DNA of 64,000 bases from Candidatus Methanoperedens sp. (GTDB lineage: Archaea; Halobacteriota; Methanosarcinia; Methanosarcinales; Methanoperedenaceae): contig JAPZAS010000004.1 in NCBI GenBank assembly GCA_027460525.1, forward strand, positions 1 to 64,000, read 5' to 3'. This document shows, piece by piece, positions 43,334 through 51,801 of the stretch; the stretch's first letter is position 1; each line of letters opens with the position of its first letter. The translations under genes and the position numbers were made by a program. The notes beneath the pieces were generated by a model, which was not told where the DNA came from, made no database searches, and saw only the letters and a list, made by a program, of their open reading frames with translations.

Positions 43334-43345
43334 TATAACTATTGG
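43330..43345 (-). promoter_or_regulatory. Operator candidate CCAATA-TAAC-TATTGG at the redox operon start
   Basis: A perfect 6-bp inverted repeat with four-base spacer overlaps the proposed TTG start and lies just downstream of the TATA element AATTATATAC (about 43348-43358 on the minus strand). A bound repressor would block initiation. It may also influence the divergent gene at 43430. Confidence 0.45.
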
Positions 43346-43429
43346 TAACGTTAGTATATAATTCCTGTTGTACAGACCGCAAGCTTTATTTCGGATACTT
43401 TACCATAAGAAAATGGGAGTGATAAAACT

Positions 43430-43864
43430 ATGAGCGTGGAAGAAAACCTGCGACTGATGAAAACGCTGGATGACGCATGGAATACCCAGGAATGGGATAC
43501 GTTCAAGGAACGCCATGCTGAGAATGTAGCCGTGTTCTGGCCGGGACAGCCTGAACCCACGAGAGGACGAATGGCGCATCACAGGGAAGCTGTGGAATTT
43601 TTCAAGACAATTCCCGACAACCGTGTGGAGAACAATCCATACAAGATCCTTTTCGGTCAGGGCGACTACACCTGCTCGGTAGCCGAATTTACAGGCACAA
43701 TGAAGGGAGCGATGAAGGGTCCTGGCGGCAAAATTATTCCGGCGACCAACAAAAAATTCCGACTCGAGTTCTGCACCGTCGCCCACTGGAAGAACGGGGA
43801 GATTGTAGAGGAGAGGCTCTTCTACGACCTGGTGGGAATGATGAAGCAGCTTGGATTGATGTGA
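43430..43864 (+). CDS. SnoaL/NTF2-like ester cyclase family protein
   Basis: A 144-residue NTF2-like fold protein (LRLMKTLDDAWNTQEWDTFK at the start, then LEFCTVAHWKNGEIVEERLF). Similar proteins are labelled ester cyclase or SnoaL-like; real substrates are mostly unknown. It is divergent from the Rieske operon and convergent with DoxX. The family is more frequent in bacteria, so acquisition by transfer is possible. Confidence 0.8.
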   Translation: MSVEENLRLMKTLDDAWNTQEWDTFKERHAENVAVFWPGQPEPTRGRMAHHREAVEFFKTIPDNRVENNPYKILFGQGDYTCSVAEFTGTMKGAMKGPGGKIIPATNKKFRLEFCTVAHWKNGEIVEERLFYDLVGMMKQLGLM

Positions 43865-43866
43865 GC

Positions 43867-44322
43867 CTAGGACAGCAGTTTTCCAAGAGCACCGCTGCCT
43901 GCTTTTTCCAGGATAATTCTGTCCAGCGACAGACCGCCGGCGCCGTTTATCGCAAGATACAGTGCCACGAGGAGAAGCGCAAATACATATTCGAACCCCA
44001 CTTTTCCGCCTGCTATGAAAAATCCCTGGGGTAGATGGACTGTTACCAGAGCAACTGCCATATCGATGGCTATGAGGGCTGCACCCAGCCGTGTGAAAAT
44101 GCCAAGTAACACCATGAGCCCGCCAAAGAATTCCGCGAAGATTGCCATGATTGTGAGCGCGGGCGGGATTCCAAGCTGGGTCTGGAAAAACTGGAGCGTT
44201 GCATCGAAACCAGCTCCTCCGAACCAGCCGAGGAGCTTCTGTGCGCCGTGGGCAAAAAGTATTATCCCAAGTGCAGCCCGCAGGATTATCAGGCTGTAAT
44301 TCTGGGATTTTTCAGGGCTCAG
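43867..44322 (-). CDS. DoxX family membrane protein with non-canonical CTG start
   Basis: A 151-residue DoxX protein of four transmembrane helices. The N-terminal hallmark LRAALGIILFAHGAQKLLGW lies upstream of the first ATG (44148), so that ATG cannot be the true start. Between the nearest upstream stop and this ATG the frame has no ATG, GTG or TTG; the best candidate is CTG 44322, which overlaps the Lrp stop as CTGA in the manner of ATGA/GTGA couplings. DoxX proteins are linked to quinone-related or thiol redox functions, not firmly defined. Confidence 0.8.
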   Translation of the reverse strand: MSPEKSQNYSLIILRAALGIILFAHGAQKLLGWFGGAGFDATLQFFQTQLGIPPALTIMAIFAEFFGGLMVLLGIFTRLGAALIAIDMAVALVTVHLPQGFFIAGGKVGFEYVFALLLVALYLAINGAGGLSLDRIILEKAGSGALGKLLS

Positions 44323-44552
44323 AACTTCGCCCCGGTCAGCGTCTTCGTCTCGGTAACGCCCTTCAACGCCCTTATCTTATTGACCACGATATCGCTCAGC
44401 GTCTCGTAATCGGGCGCCTGTATTTTCGCTATCAGGTCGTAATCCCCGAAAAGCGGATACAACTCCTGGATTTCCTCAAATTTTATCAGCGTGTCAAAAA
44501 CCTTTTTTTCAGCGCCTGGAGCGACATTTATTAACACAAAACCTACTGCCAT
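44319..44552 (-). CDS. Stand-alone Lrp/AsnC ligand-binding (RAM) domain
   Basis: A 77-residue RAM domain: AVGFVLINVAPGAEKKVFD, then PLFGDYDLIAKIQAPD and the closing strand TKTLTGAKF. The helix-turn-helix half of Lrp is absent. Such small proteins bind amino acids or modulate full Lrp regulators. ATG 44552 follows GGGTGA. Directly coupled to doxX. Confidence 0.88.
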   Translation of the reverse strand: MAVGFVLINVAPGAEKKVFDTLIKFEEIQELYPLFGDYDLIAKIQAPDYETLSDIVVNKIRALKGVTETKTLTGAKF

Positions 44553-44619
44553 TTTTTTCACCCGCAATCTCTATTGGGCTTTGGGAATATAATGCTTTCC
44601 AAATGAATAAACGTGATGA

Positions 44620-45357
44620 TTATTTTACAATCACGCTGCCTGCGATATCTGGATATTCAGTAATATTCTGATTTACGGGATTGTATTCGCCCAGCACAAA
44701 AGTATAATTTCCGGACTGGTTGAATTGGTAAGGGTATTTATCCGAATATTCCATAAGCCTGTCTTTAAACAAGCCTTCTTTGCTTATCAGGGCAACCCTG
44801 GGGCGCTGGTTTTCCCCGTTATCCCAGATTATGGTATCTGACCTGTTAATGGTTAGAACTTTAGGATTAAAACCATGTGTAACATCCATTTTTACAGAAT
44901 ATTTCTTTGGCTCCTGCATAACCTGTATTTCGGCAGGGGTTTCGGTTGATACAGCTCCTGACGACTGAGTTGTATTTACAAACTGGGCATTCGTCTCAGG
45001 CGCCTCGATTTTCGGTGATTGGGGCAGCAGGAATTGGAGTGCGTAGATTAGCAAAATAGACAGAATAATGACAACAATTGCACCCTTCACCACCATCATA
45101 TTTTCTTTGATTATTCCAGGAGTCCGTTTTTTTATTTCTGCCATCCTGTCCTTTGATACTGGGATTTTTACCTGCATGATGGTTTCCTCAAGCTCCTCAG
45201 GTTTTTTTGCCTCGGAGAAATCCTGGTACCAGTCGCATGTTGGATTTAAACAGAACTGCGCCACTGGAATATTCACAAAACCTAACCCTATGGATTTTCT
45301 TATACTCTTTGTCTGGACATTGCCGCCGCATTTCGGGCATTTCTTGGCAAATTTCAT
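44620..45357 (-). CDS. Zinc-ribbon, TM and cupredoxin-like protein
   Basis: A 245-residue protein in three parts: a cytoplasmic zinc ribbon with CPKC (residues ~8-11) and later Cys in QFCLNPTCDWY, a transmembrane helix at about 88-113, and an external domain of cupredoxin-like beta structure (FNPKVLTINRSDTIIWDN). The usual blue-copper Cys-His-Met ligand set is not visible, so it may not bind copper. Unknown function. ATG 45357 begins the conserved ribbon; longer frames upstream overlap the divergent promoter. Confidence 0.65.
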   Translation of the reverse strand: MKFAKKCPKCGGNVQTKSIRKSIGLGFVNIPVAQFCLNPTCDWYQDFSEAKKPEELEETIMQVKIPVSKDRMAEIKKRTPGIIKENMMVVKGAIVVIILSILLIYALQFLLPQSPKIEAPETNAQFVNTTQSSGAVSTETPAEIQVMQEPKKYSVKMDVTHGFNPKVLTINRSDTIIWDNGENQRPRVALISKEGLFKDRLMEYSDKYPYQFNQSGNYTFVLGEYNPVNQNITEYPDIAGSVIVK

Positions 45358-45452
45358 AAACCGTATATAATATTCTGGCAGTATTAAGATTAACGGAAAT
45401 CTATATAAAAAAGACCCCATATTTAAATACCGGGACTGACTAACAAAAACCA

Positions 45453-46022
45453 ATGCATATAAAACCGCAAATAAGGGTTCTTGCCATCGACGACTCTGCT
45501 TTGATCAACGAGAAAGTAACCATAATCGGGACTTTCTTCCGTGGAGGTGGGCAGCTCGACGGCGTCCTGCGTTCTGAGATCACAAAAGATGGCATGGATG
45601 CCACTGATATTATTATCCAGATGATTAAGAATTCAAAATACTATTCCCAGATCAGGGTCATTATGCTTGACGGTATCACGTATGCAGGTTTTAACCCTGT
45701 GGATATAAAAAGCCTTTACGATGAAACAAATATCCCGATCATTGTTTTCATGCGCTCATGTCCTGATTTTGAAAAAATCAAATCAGCCCTTGAAAATTTA
45801 CCCCAATCAGAAAAAAGATGGGAAATAATCCAGCGTGCGGGTAAAATATACAAAATTGCACAGGAGAATCCTGTTTTTATTCAATTCACTGGCATAGATA
45901 AGGAAAGCGCTGTTGAGATTGTGCGTAAGACCTCCACACACAGCAATATCCCGGAACCTCTAAGAGTTGCGCATCTTATTGCCACAGGTGTCGTGCTGGG
46001 GGAATCGACGGGGAAAGCCTAA
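45453..46022 (+). CDS. DUF99/UPF0215 family protein
   Basis: A 189-residue archaeal protein, RVLAIDDSALINEKVTIIGT at the start, IMLDGITYAGFNPVD in the middle and RVAHLIATGVV at the end. DUF99 is distantly related to endonuclease V, and the Asp pairs would correspond to a metal site; no activity is proven. TATA-like ATATTTAAATACC (45418-45432) lies ~25 bases before ATG 45453, pointing to leaderless transcription. It overlaps convergent tusA by four bases. Confidence 0.8.
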   Translation: MHIKPQIRVLAIDDSALINEKVTIIGTFFRGGGQLDGVLRSEITKDGMDATDIIIQMIKNSKYYSQIRVIMLDGITYAGFNPVDIKSLYDETNIPIIVFMRSCPDFEKIKSALENLPQSEKRWEIIQRAGKIYKIAQENPVFIQFTGIDKESAVEIVRKTSTHSNIPEPLRVAHLIATGVVLGESTGKA

Positions 46023-46255
46023 GTTCTCTGCACAAAGATATTAAAAATATTACCTTCGCGTTTGACTGCGAGCAGTTTGTTCCCTGACTTTTTTGCCCAT
46101 GAATCTATATTCTGGGGAGCAACAGAGTCGTCTGCTATTATCTCTAAAATCTGCCCGCTTTTTAACTGTTCAACTTTTTTTTTCGTTAAAATAAGAGGAT
46201 AGGGGCAGCATTCGCCCCTCACGTCAAGAGTTTCGTCTGGGATTATCTCAGCCAT
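46019..46255 (-). CDS. tusA: TusA-family sulfur carrier
   Basis: A 78-residue protein with the TusA active-site region LDVRGECCPYPLILTKKKVE, where Cys in CPYP carries a persulfide. The two-layer alpha/beta pattern is complete. It is last of a four-gene operon with three DsrE-like genes, sharing one base with the upstream stop. This arrangement resembles sulfur-relay modules that feed tRNA thiolation or sulfur metabolism. Confidence 0.9.
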   Translation of the reverse strand: MAEIIPDETLDVRGECCPYPLILTKKKVEQLKSGQILEIIADDSVAPQNIDSWAKKSGNKLLAVKREGNIFNIFVQRT

Positions 46256-46629
46256 CAGAATACCAGGTTAACATCAGCCTCAAGTATCCTGTCCGTTAAT
46301 TCGGAAAGTGAGATCTTCTTTATCCCGGCAATGATTTCGCTGTCGTTTATGCCGCGTTTTGCAATATCCCTATCAAGAGCAAAGAAACTCACAAGCTCGA
46401 TATTCTTGGTTATCTCAGCCTCAACTGTCGGGACATCCTTAATCCATACTGCAAGGTCTCCGTAGCCGGTTTTCTGCCCTTTGACAATGGAATGAACGCC
46501 GCCGCTCACAAATATCATGATGGCTTCGTTTCCCGCAGCCACCTGCGAAGCTGCCATCGGGATTGCTGAGAATGCATCTTCCTTCCCGTAGGGGGGCTGT
46601 GTTACTATTATATTTACTTTCTTGCTCAT
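46255..46629 (-). CDS. DsrE-like protein, third gene of sulfur-relay operon
   Basis: A 124-residue protein of DsrE/DsrF-like fold: NIIVTQPPYGKEDAFSAIPM, then FVSGGVHSIVKGQ. Unlike many DsrE proteins it has no Cys at the usual site, so it may be a structural partner (DsrF-like) in a hetero-oligomer. It lies four bases after the preceding gene. Confidence 0.8.
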   Translation of the reverse strand: MSKKVNIIVTQPPYGKEDAFSAIPMAASQVAAGNEAIMIFVSGGVHSIVKGQKTGYGDLAVWIKDVPTVEAEITKNIELVSFFALDRDIAKRGINDSEIIAGIKKISLSELTDRILEADVNLVF

Positions 46630-46633
46630 GTTT

Positions 46634-46999
46634 TCACCCTATGAGTATGGTCTTGTCCGATTCGCCAGTCCACTCGCCGAGGTCGTAAAGTCCGCCGATT
46701 ATGACACCTTCTGTCTGGTACTTTGTTACCCCTCGTGCATCCGTGCATTTTATGCATGCGACTGCATCTGCTTTGGGTTTCTTCAAGCCTTTCTTGACGA
46801 TAGTTCCGAAAATGGTTTCTATGGGAGGGAACTCCTTTGGTGCCTGGTCCCTGTGCGCAATCAACGTGGCATCAAGATAGTTAAAAAAATTTACTGTAAT
46901 GCCCTTTTCCTTTGCAGCGTGTGCAAGCCTCATCATTGTGAACACACCCTCGTCCCTGTAAGGACCGTTTATCGATACGATTGTAAGTTGTTTTGTCAT
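46634..46999 (-). CDS. DsrE-like protein with CxxC, second gene of operon
   Basis: A 121-residue DsrE-fold protein, QLTIVSINGPYRDEGVFTMM at the start, with the conserved cysteines in AVACIKCTDARG, probably the persulfide site. ATG 46999 follows AGGTGAT; the frame extends a few codons upstream into the preceding gene. Would form a complex with the other DsrE-like subunits and pass sulfur to TusA. Confidence 0.85.
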   Translation of the reverse strand: MTKQLTIVSINGPYRDEGVFTMMRLAHAAKEKGITVNFFNYLDATLIAHRDQAPKEFPPIETIFGTIVKKGLKKPKADAVACIKCTDARGVTKYQTEGVIIGGLYDLGEWTGESDKTILIG

Positions 47000-47007
47000 A
47001 TTATCAC

Positions 47008-47331
47008 CTAAAACCACACGACTCTGTCGTGCTCCATAATGAAATCAAGCAGCGTGCCTATTTCCTTGATTTCCACCCGGCTTATTAATTTATTGGTGAG
47101 TGAACGTGAAAGCACAGCCTTGTCGTCTGCGTATATCTTTATGCCTTTTTCATGCGCGGCAGCAAGTTTATTTCCGAACCCTGATTTCCTTGCAGCAGTG
47201 ACGCCGTCTTCAACCAGATACAGCGATACATCGTTCCCTTTTTCTTTTGCATCAAGCCCGATATCGAGTGCGAGATCGGGTGTTTCTGTTGTATATGGGT
47301 CTTTTGAAAGGACCAGTAACAAGTTTGTCAT
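47008..47331 (-). CDS. DsrE/DsrH-like protein, first gene of operon
   Basis: A 107-residue DsrE-fold protein: LLLVLSKDPYTTETPDLALD, then VSLYLVEDGVTAARK and a short C-terminal helix ending RVVWF. No cysteine is present. First gene of the sulfur-relay operon, with GAGGT before its ATG and an inverted repeat upstream. Confidence 0.8.
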   Translation of the reverse strand: MTNLLLVLSKDPYTTETPDLALDIGLDAKEKGNDVSLYLVEDGVTAARKSGFGNKLAAAHEKGIKIYADDKAVLSRSLTNKLISRVEIKEIGTLLDFIMEHDRVVWF

Positions 47332-47349
47332 TTTTTACCTCATTTTAAT

Positions 47350-47370
47350 GTTGTTGATTTAGTCAATAAC
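47350..47370 (-). promoter_or_regulatory. Operator candidate of the TusA/DsrE operon
   Basis: GTTGTTGA-TTTAG-TCAATAAC is an 8-bp inverted repeat with one mismatch. It lies 19 bases upstream of ATG 47331 and directly downstream of the TATA-like ATAAATAATAG (about 47371-47381, minus strand), over the expected start of transcription. Confidence 0.4.
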
Positions 47371-47441
47371 TATTATTTATGTTTAAATGTTTCGATGCAG
47401 GCAATATTAATAAGCAATGCGAACCATTTCGCAGGAAACAT

Positions 47442-47526
47442 GCCGAGGTAGCCCAGCGGCCTAAGGCGCCGGTCTTGAAAACCGGTTGTGCTACGCACAG
47501 CGGGAGTTCAAATCTCCCCCTCGGCG
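47442..47526 (+). tRNA. tRNA-Ser (anticodon UGA)
   Basis: The acceptor stem GCCGAGG (47442-47448) pairs with CCTCGGC (47519-47525), discriminator G. The anticodon stem CCGGT/ACCGG holds loop CTTGAAA with anticodon TGA. The long variable arm (GTGCTACGCAC) is typical of class II tRNA-Ser. The T arm is GGGAG/CTCCC with TTCAAAT. CCA is not encoded. TATA-like AATATTAATAAG lies upstream. Confidence 0.95.
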
Positions 47527-47570
47527 TAGGATAATAGCTAAAGAATATAAAATCGAAGCTAAAGAAAAGT

Positions 47571-48716
47571 ATGGCACACAGGATATTTTTTTCAGTATGC
47601 GGCGAGGGTTACGGTCACTCAAGCAGGGACATGGTGATAGCAGAGTCACTTACCGGCGCAGGCAGCGAAGTCCTGATGGGAAGTTATGGATACGTGTTAG
47701 ATCGCTTAAAAAAGAGTTTCAATGCTGTTGAAATCAAAAACGAGTTCGAGATGGTGGGAAAGGAAGGAACTTTTGACCTTAAAGGCACAATATCCCGAAG
47801 TTCAAGCACGGCAATTCATTTTTCAAAAACTATTTCAGATGAGAAAAAAATCATGGAGGAATTTGGCGCAACATGCGTGGTATCGGACGGCAGAATCGCT
47901 TCGGTTTTAGCTGCTTTCAAACTTGGGCTGCCATGCATTATGATCTCCAATCAGACGAGCCTTGAGCCTTTTTTCAAAGACGAGACATTTTTTTTGCGCC
48001 TTGTTGGGAAACCTATGGAATTAATGATGAAAACTACAATGTCACTTACGGACGAGGTTTTAATCCCGGATTTCCCGCCTCCGCATACCGTGTGTATTAA
48101 TACCCTGAGCAAAAGCAGGCATATCATGAAAAAACAGCGCTTTATCGGACCGGTAGTATCTATGAATGGTGTAAGCCAACAGAATATCCCTGATATGCCA
48201 GAAAAGCCTTTTGTTGTAACAATTCTTGGCGGGCATTCATTCAGACTTCCCATTTTCAATGGAATCTTAAAGATCGCCGATAGATTCCCGGATTTCGATT
48301 TCCTTATATTTACAAAATTCAAGAGCGAAAATATACCGAAAAATGTCAAAGTAATGGGATTTGCGGAGGATATTTCTTCGTATATGCAAGGTGCCGAATT
48401 GATAGTCACACAGGCAGGACACAGTACTGCTATGGAGATATTAACACTCGGAAAACCAGCCCTTATTATTCCTGATAAAGGACAGATTGAACAGGAAAGC
48501 AATGCAGCACGGATGAAGGAACTCGGGATTTGCGAAACCCTTGATTATGCATCCCTTGATACCGAGTCTTTTTTTGAAAAAATAAATTTACTATTAAACG
48601 ATTCAGGATTCGGGGAAAGAGCAAAACAGTACGCTGAGATGGCAAAAAAGATGGAGGGATGCAAAAAAGCAGCAGATATAATTTCAGGGTTATCTGACCG
48701 GATACAATGCTATTAG
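47571..48716 (+). CDS. MurG-like (GT28) glycosyltransferase, MJ1255 family
   Basis: A 381-residue GT-B enzyme: start IFFSVCGEGYGHSSRDMVIA and nucleotide-sugar site VTQAGHSTAMEILTLGKP. It matches the MJ1255/VC2487 family of predicted glycosyltransferases; substrate unknown. It lies 45 bases after tRNA-Ser. The last 13 codons and the trailing T-run are duplicated 3.1 kb downstream, flanking the next three genes. Confidence 0.85.
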   Translation: MAHRIFFSVCGEGYGHSSRDMVIAESLTGAGSEVLMGSYGYVLDRLKKSFNAVEIKNEFEMVGKEGTFDLKGTISRSSSTAIHFSKTISDEKKIMEEFGATCVVSDGRIASVLAAFKLGLPCIMISNQTSLEPFFKDETFFLRLVGKPMELMMKTTMSLTDEVLIPDFPPPHTVCINTLSKSRHIMKKQRFIGPVVSMNGVSQQNIPDMPEKPFVVTILGGHSFRLPIFNGILKIADRFPDFDFLIFTKFKSENIPKNVKVMGFAEDISSYMQGAELIVTQAGHSTAMEILTLGKPALIIPDKGQIEQESNAARMKELGICETLDYASLDTESFFEKINLLLNDSGFGERAKQYAEMAKKMEGCKKAADIISGLSDRIQCY

Positions 48717-48727
48717 AATGTTTTTTT
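48678..48727 (+). repeat. Left copy of direct repeat bounding the glycan cassette
   Basis: The end of the MurG-like gene plus its T-rich tail (from ATAATTTCAGGG through the TAG stop to TTTTTTT). It matches 51802-51850 with two substitutions and one T length difference. As the gene's own 3' end, this copy is likely the original. Confidence 0.9.
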
Positions 48728-48767
48728 CAGGCGTGCATGAGTGTTTTTTGTCAAAGAACAGATTTTT

Positions 48768-49466
48768 TCATCTGTAATTTCGTTTCGAGTATGAGTATTT
48801 TGAAGCTTTGCCTCCATTGGTAACTATGTAAAACCATTCATAAAGGGATTTTATAGTGCCAAATTGCTGGAATCTTCGCATTGAGAATCCAACTCTCATG
48901 CGACTATCCAACATTACATGACCTAGTTTTTTCATTCTTTGTGCAATCTCAAGATCATCGCCTGCATCGATGCATCGATACATGCCGGACTTGATGAATG
49001 CCTTTTTATCAAAGGCGGTATTGCATCCCAGCGTATAATAAAAGGTGCGGGTATAGTATCCTATTCTGGAAAAGATATTTGCACTTGAGAGGAAGAACTT
49101 ATGTTTTATCTCTTGTTCTAATGGATAAACAATCCCATAAACTTGCGCAATATCATGTGTTTCAAAATCATTCTTTATTATCTCCAGCCAATCAAAAGGA
49201 ATAAAGCAATCTGCATCAGTAGTAGCTATGATATCTCCACTGGCAAGATTTACTCCATCATTCCTCGCCCCTCCCACCTTTTTGCTACTTTGAATAATGA
49301 CATCATCCGCATAAGCCCGTGCTAATTCACGGGTGCTGTCTGTTGAATTTCCATCAACTACAATGATTTCGTATTTATCCCGGTGAAGTGTCTGGTGGCA
49401 GAGTGATTGCAGACAGGTTGTAACGTTCGCTTCTTCATTATAGGTAGGGACAATTACTGATATCAT
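48768..49466 (-). CDS. Family 2 glycosyltransferase
   Basis: A 232-residue GT-A enzyme: MISVIVPTYNEEANVTTCL, VDGNSTDSTREL, metal-binding TTDADCFIP and late GDDLEIAQR. There is no transmembrane domain beyond a short hydrophobic end. Third gene of the cassette, four bases overlapping the GT4 gene. Probably adds a sugar to a lipid-linked or surface glycan. Confidence 0.85.
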   Translation of the reverse strand: MISVIVPTYNEEANVTTCLQSLCHQTLHRDKYEIIVVDGNSTDSTRELARAYADDVIIQSSKKVGGARNDGVNLASGDIIATTDADCFIPFDWLEIIKNDFETHDIAQVYGIVYPLEQEIKHKFFLSSANIFSRIGYYTRTFYYTLGCNTAFDKKAFIKSGMYRCIDAGDDLEIAQRMKKLGHVMLDSRMRVGFSMRRFQQFGTIKSLYEWFYIVTNGGKASKYSYSKRNYR

Positions 49467-50440
49467 GATTCGACCAGCTTCCTGTATAGATCATAATGCA
49501 TGTCAGCAATATTTTTGATGTCGTAATGCTCGGTAAAATCACGAGCTTTGGCTGAATTGCGCCGCAATGAAACGTCATCTGTGATGTGGGCTCCTGCCTC
49601 CTCAATATTACTGAAGAACAGCGCCGCATCTCCGAAAATCTCTCTAAATTCTGGTATTCCGCGAGCAACTACAGGTAGACCACAGGATAGCGCCTCCAAT
49701 ATTGCCAGTCCAAAGGTCTCTGCATACGAAGGCATGAAAAATACATCTGCTCCACTGTAAGCCTCTACGATGTCGGGAATAAACCCAGTAAATATGGCAT
49801 TCTCTCTACACAAGCTCTTTATCTTTTTTATATTGAGATAATCCTTTGACAGCGCCCCGTAAGGAAACCCGCCTACCCAGACCCAGCGTATCTCAGGATA
49901 CTTTCTTGAGAGTTCAATAAAATCGTATATACCCTTTCGCGGTGTTAGCTGAGCCACCGTGAGCACAACTTTATCGTTATCATCGATATGGAAATTGTCC
50001 CTGAAAATCTTCCTTTTACCTGGATCCTTTTTGAAATAATCTCTATCAATTCCATTCGGTATTAATGTAGCAGGCATATCTGGTACCATCTGTTCAATCT
50101 CCCGCTGGCATGAAAGCGATATGTTGATAATATGATCAAACTTTCGATATATAGAGGGATAATGGGAATTGATGGAACTGCAAAAAGCCAGATTGCCTTC
50201 ATTAAGGCGAGGTGTGGAATGCGCAGTCAATACCTTGATACCTTGGGAATATTTTCGATTCAAAAGTGATAGTGGCCCAAAAGTATGGTAATGTACCAGA
50301 TCAAAATCATGACCATTCGAGTTCCACGATATGTCCATCCCTGGCATTTGGGATAAATGACTATATAACGTCTTTGCTACTGTTGCACATCCAATGTACT
50401 TTAAAAAAAGCATATCCTCCGCGAAAATATTCACTCGCAT
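49463..50440 (-). CDS. Family 4 glycosyltransferase
   Basis: A 325-residue GT-B enzyme. The N-terminal acceptor domain has an early LVHYHTFGPLSLLN region, and the C-terminal domain holds VLTVAQLTPRKG and the E-x7-E donor motif in ETFGLAILEALSCGLPVVA. It shares one base with the stop of the FAD enzyme upstream, so the three cassette genes are co-translated. Confidence 0.87.
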   Translation of the reverse strand: MRVNIFAEDMLFLKYIGCATVAKTLYSHLSQMPGMDISWNSNGHDFDLVHYHTFGPLSLLNRKYSQGIKVLTAHSTPRLNEGNLAFCSSINSHYPSIYRKFDHIINISLSCQREIEQMVPDMPATLIPNGIDRDYFKKDPGKRKIFRDNFHIDDNDKVVLTVAQLTPRKGIYDFIELSRKYPEIRWVWVGGFPYGALSKDYLNIKKIKSLCRENAIFTGFIPDIVEAYSGADVFFMPSYAETFGLAILEALSCGLPVVARGIPEFREIFGDAALFFSNIEEAGAHITDDVSLRRNSAKARDFTEHYDIKNIADMHYDLYRKLVES

Positions 50441-51750
50441 CAGTTGTTCCTCACAAAATTTATTGCACTTCTAATACAGTCATCCATATTGAGATATTTA
50501 AACTCTGCAAAACGCCCAATGAGCCCGATACCCCTCCTTGCGCAGAAATCTTTCACTACGGTTACATTCTGAATATAATCGAGATCGTATATAACATAGG
50601 CATATTTTTGCCTATCCAAAGCAGCTAATACCACATCTTTTTTGCTAGTTATAATCTCCATGTTTTTAAGCGCTGAGATTACATGGGTAATTATATCATT
50701 GTCGGTCATGGCTGATACCTGATCACCTTCGTGATATGTAATCTCAACGAGGATTGACGAGTGTCCAAGCGGTGCAACCTCGGTACTGTAGTTGGAAGGG
50801 AATGAGACCCGGTTAAAGAGCCCTAAATCTTTCTCATGAACATACAGCCATGAAATGTCCGGAACTTTACCCCTTATGCCAAGGAAAACGCATGCAAGCG
50901 AGTTATACTTTAATTCATCACAACATCGCTGGACACTTTCAGGGACATTATCCAGGCATTTCAGGAGATCCTGTAATGGGATGGTTGATATGCAGCGATC
51001 GGCAGTAATTTTATTGACACCGTCACTGATAATAAACATTCCATCTTCTACTCTGATCGAAGAAACCGTGAATCCTGTTTGTATGTTTTTTTCAATGAGT
51101 AATGCGATTGCTTTGATCATGGCTTCTATTCCGCCTCTTTTAGGGTAATTAAAAATTGCTTGGTGGGTATATCCTTCTGTCTCAATCCCGACAGCAGACT
51201 TTATCACATCCTCAACCGGGGGTCTGGGAATGCGCCCTTCTACCCAATGCAACGACATAAATTCCGTGGGAAATTTCCAGATTTTCTCGTTATAAGGGAT
51301 CAGGTATAAATCAGCTATGCCTTTCCCGAAGGTGTATGTTATCCACTCACGAAAATTTTTAGGGGGTTGCAATTCACCTTTTTCAACTGCAATCAAAGTC
51401 TTGACAAATTCGTTGATACAGAAATAAAGATCCTCCTTTGGAAGCTGATATAGCCCATTTTCAAAAGGATATTTGATATATCGCCCCCTGTAGAAAATTT
51501 TTGTATTGCGTTTGTTCTGTTGGCTGTTCTCTCCCAGCACATCACGCATGAATTTGAGGACCTCTGCATCCCGGCTGAAAATGATGTGTGAGCCTCCTAT
51601 ATCAAAAGTGAACCCTGAATCGCACCTTGAACGGCATAACCCTCCATAATCAGATTCTCGCTCAAGTACTAAAACTTCATTACCTTTTTCATGAAGCAGT
51701 CGGGCTACCGTGACACCGGTAAGACCTCCACCTAGGATCGCGGTTTTCAC
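50440..51750 (-). CDS. FAD-dependent amine-oxidase/mutase-like enzyme
   Basis: A 436-residue flavoprotein: dinucleotide motif MKTAILGGGLTGVTVARLL, LERESDYGGLCRS, GGSHIIF, and C-terminal FAD contact GLIGRFAEFKYLNMDD. Homologues in glycan clusters are described as UDP-galactopyranose-mutase-like or protoporphyrinogen-oxidase-like. Its position ahead of two glycosyltransferases suggests sugar-nucleotide modification, but the reaction is unknown. First gene of the cassette. Confidence 0.82.
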   Translation of the reverse strand: MKTAILGGGLTGVTVARLLHEKGNEVLVLERESDYGGLCRSRCDSGFTFDIGGSHIIFSRDAEVLKFMRDVLGENSQQNKRNTKIFYRGRYIKYPFENGLYQLPKEDLYFCINEFVKTLIAVEKGELQPPKNFREWITYTFGKGIADLYLIPYNEKIWKFPTEFMSLHWVEGRIPRPPVEDVIKSAVGIETEGYTHQAIFNYPKRGGIEAMIKAIALLIEKNIQTGFTVSSIRVEDGMFIISDGVNKITADRCISTIPLQDLLKCLDNVPESVQRCCDELKYNSLACVFLGIRGKVPDISWLYVHEKDLGLFNRVSFPSNYSTEVAPLGHSSILVEITYHEGDQVSAMTDNDIITHVISALKNMEIITSKKDVVLAALDRQKYAYVIYDLDYIQNVTVVKDFCARRGIGLIGRFAEFKYLNMDDCIRSAINFVRNN

Positions 51751-51801
51751 ATCCTATAACTTGTTATCACTACTTATATAAGTTAATGTTTTCTATCGAC
51801 A

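Noticed and set aside
48728-51801. Insertion sequence or transposon
   Set aside because: No transposase and no terminal inverted repeats; only the direct repeat of a gene end.
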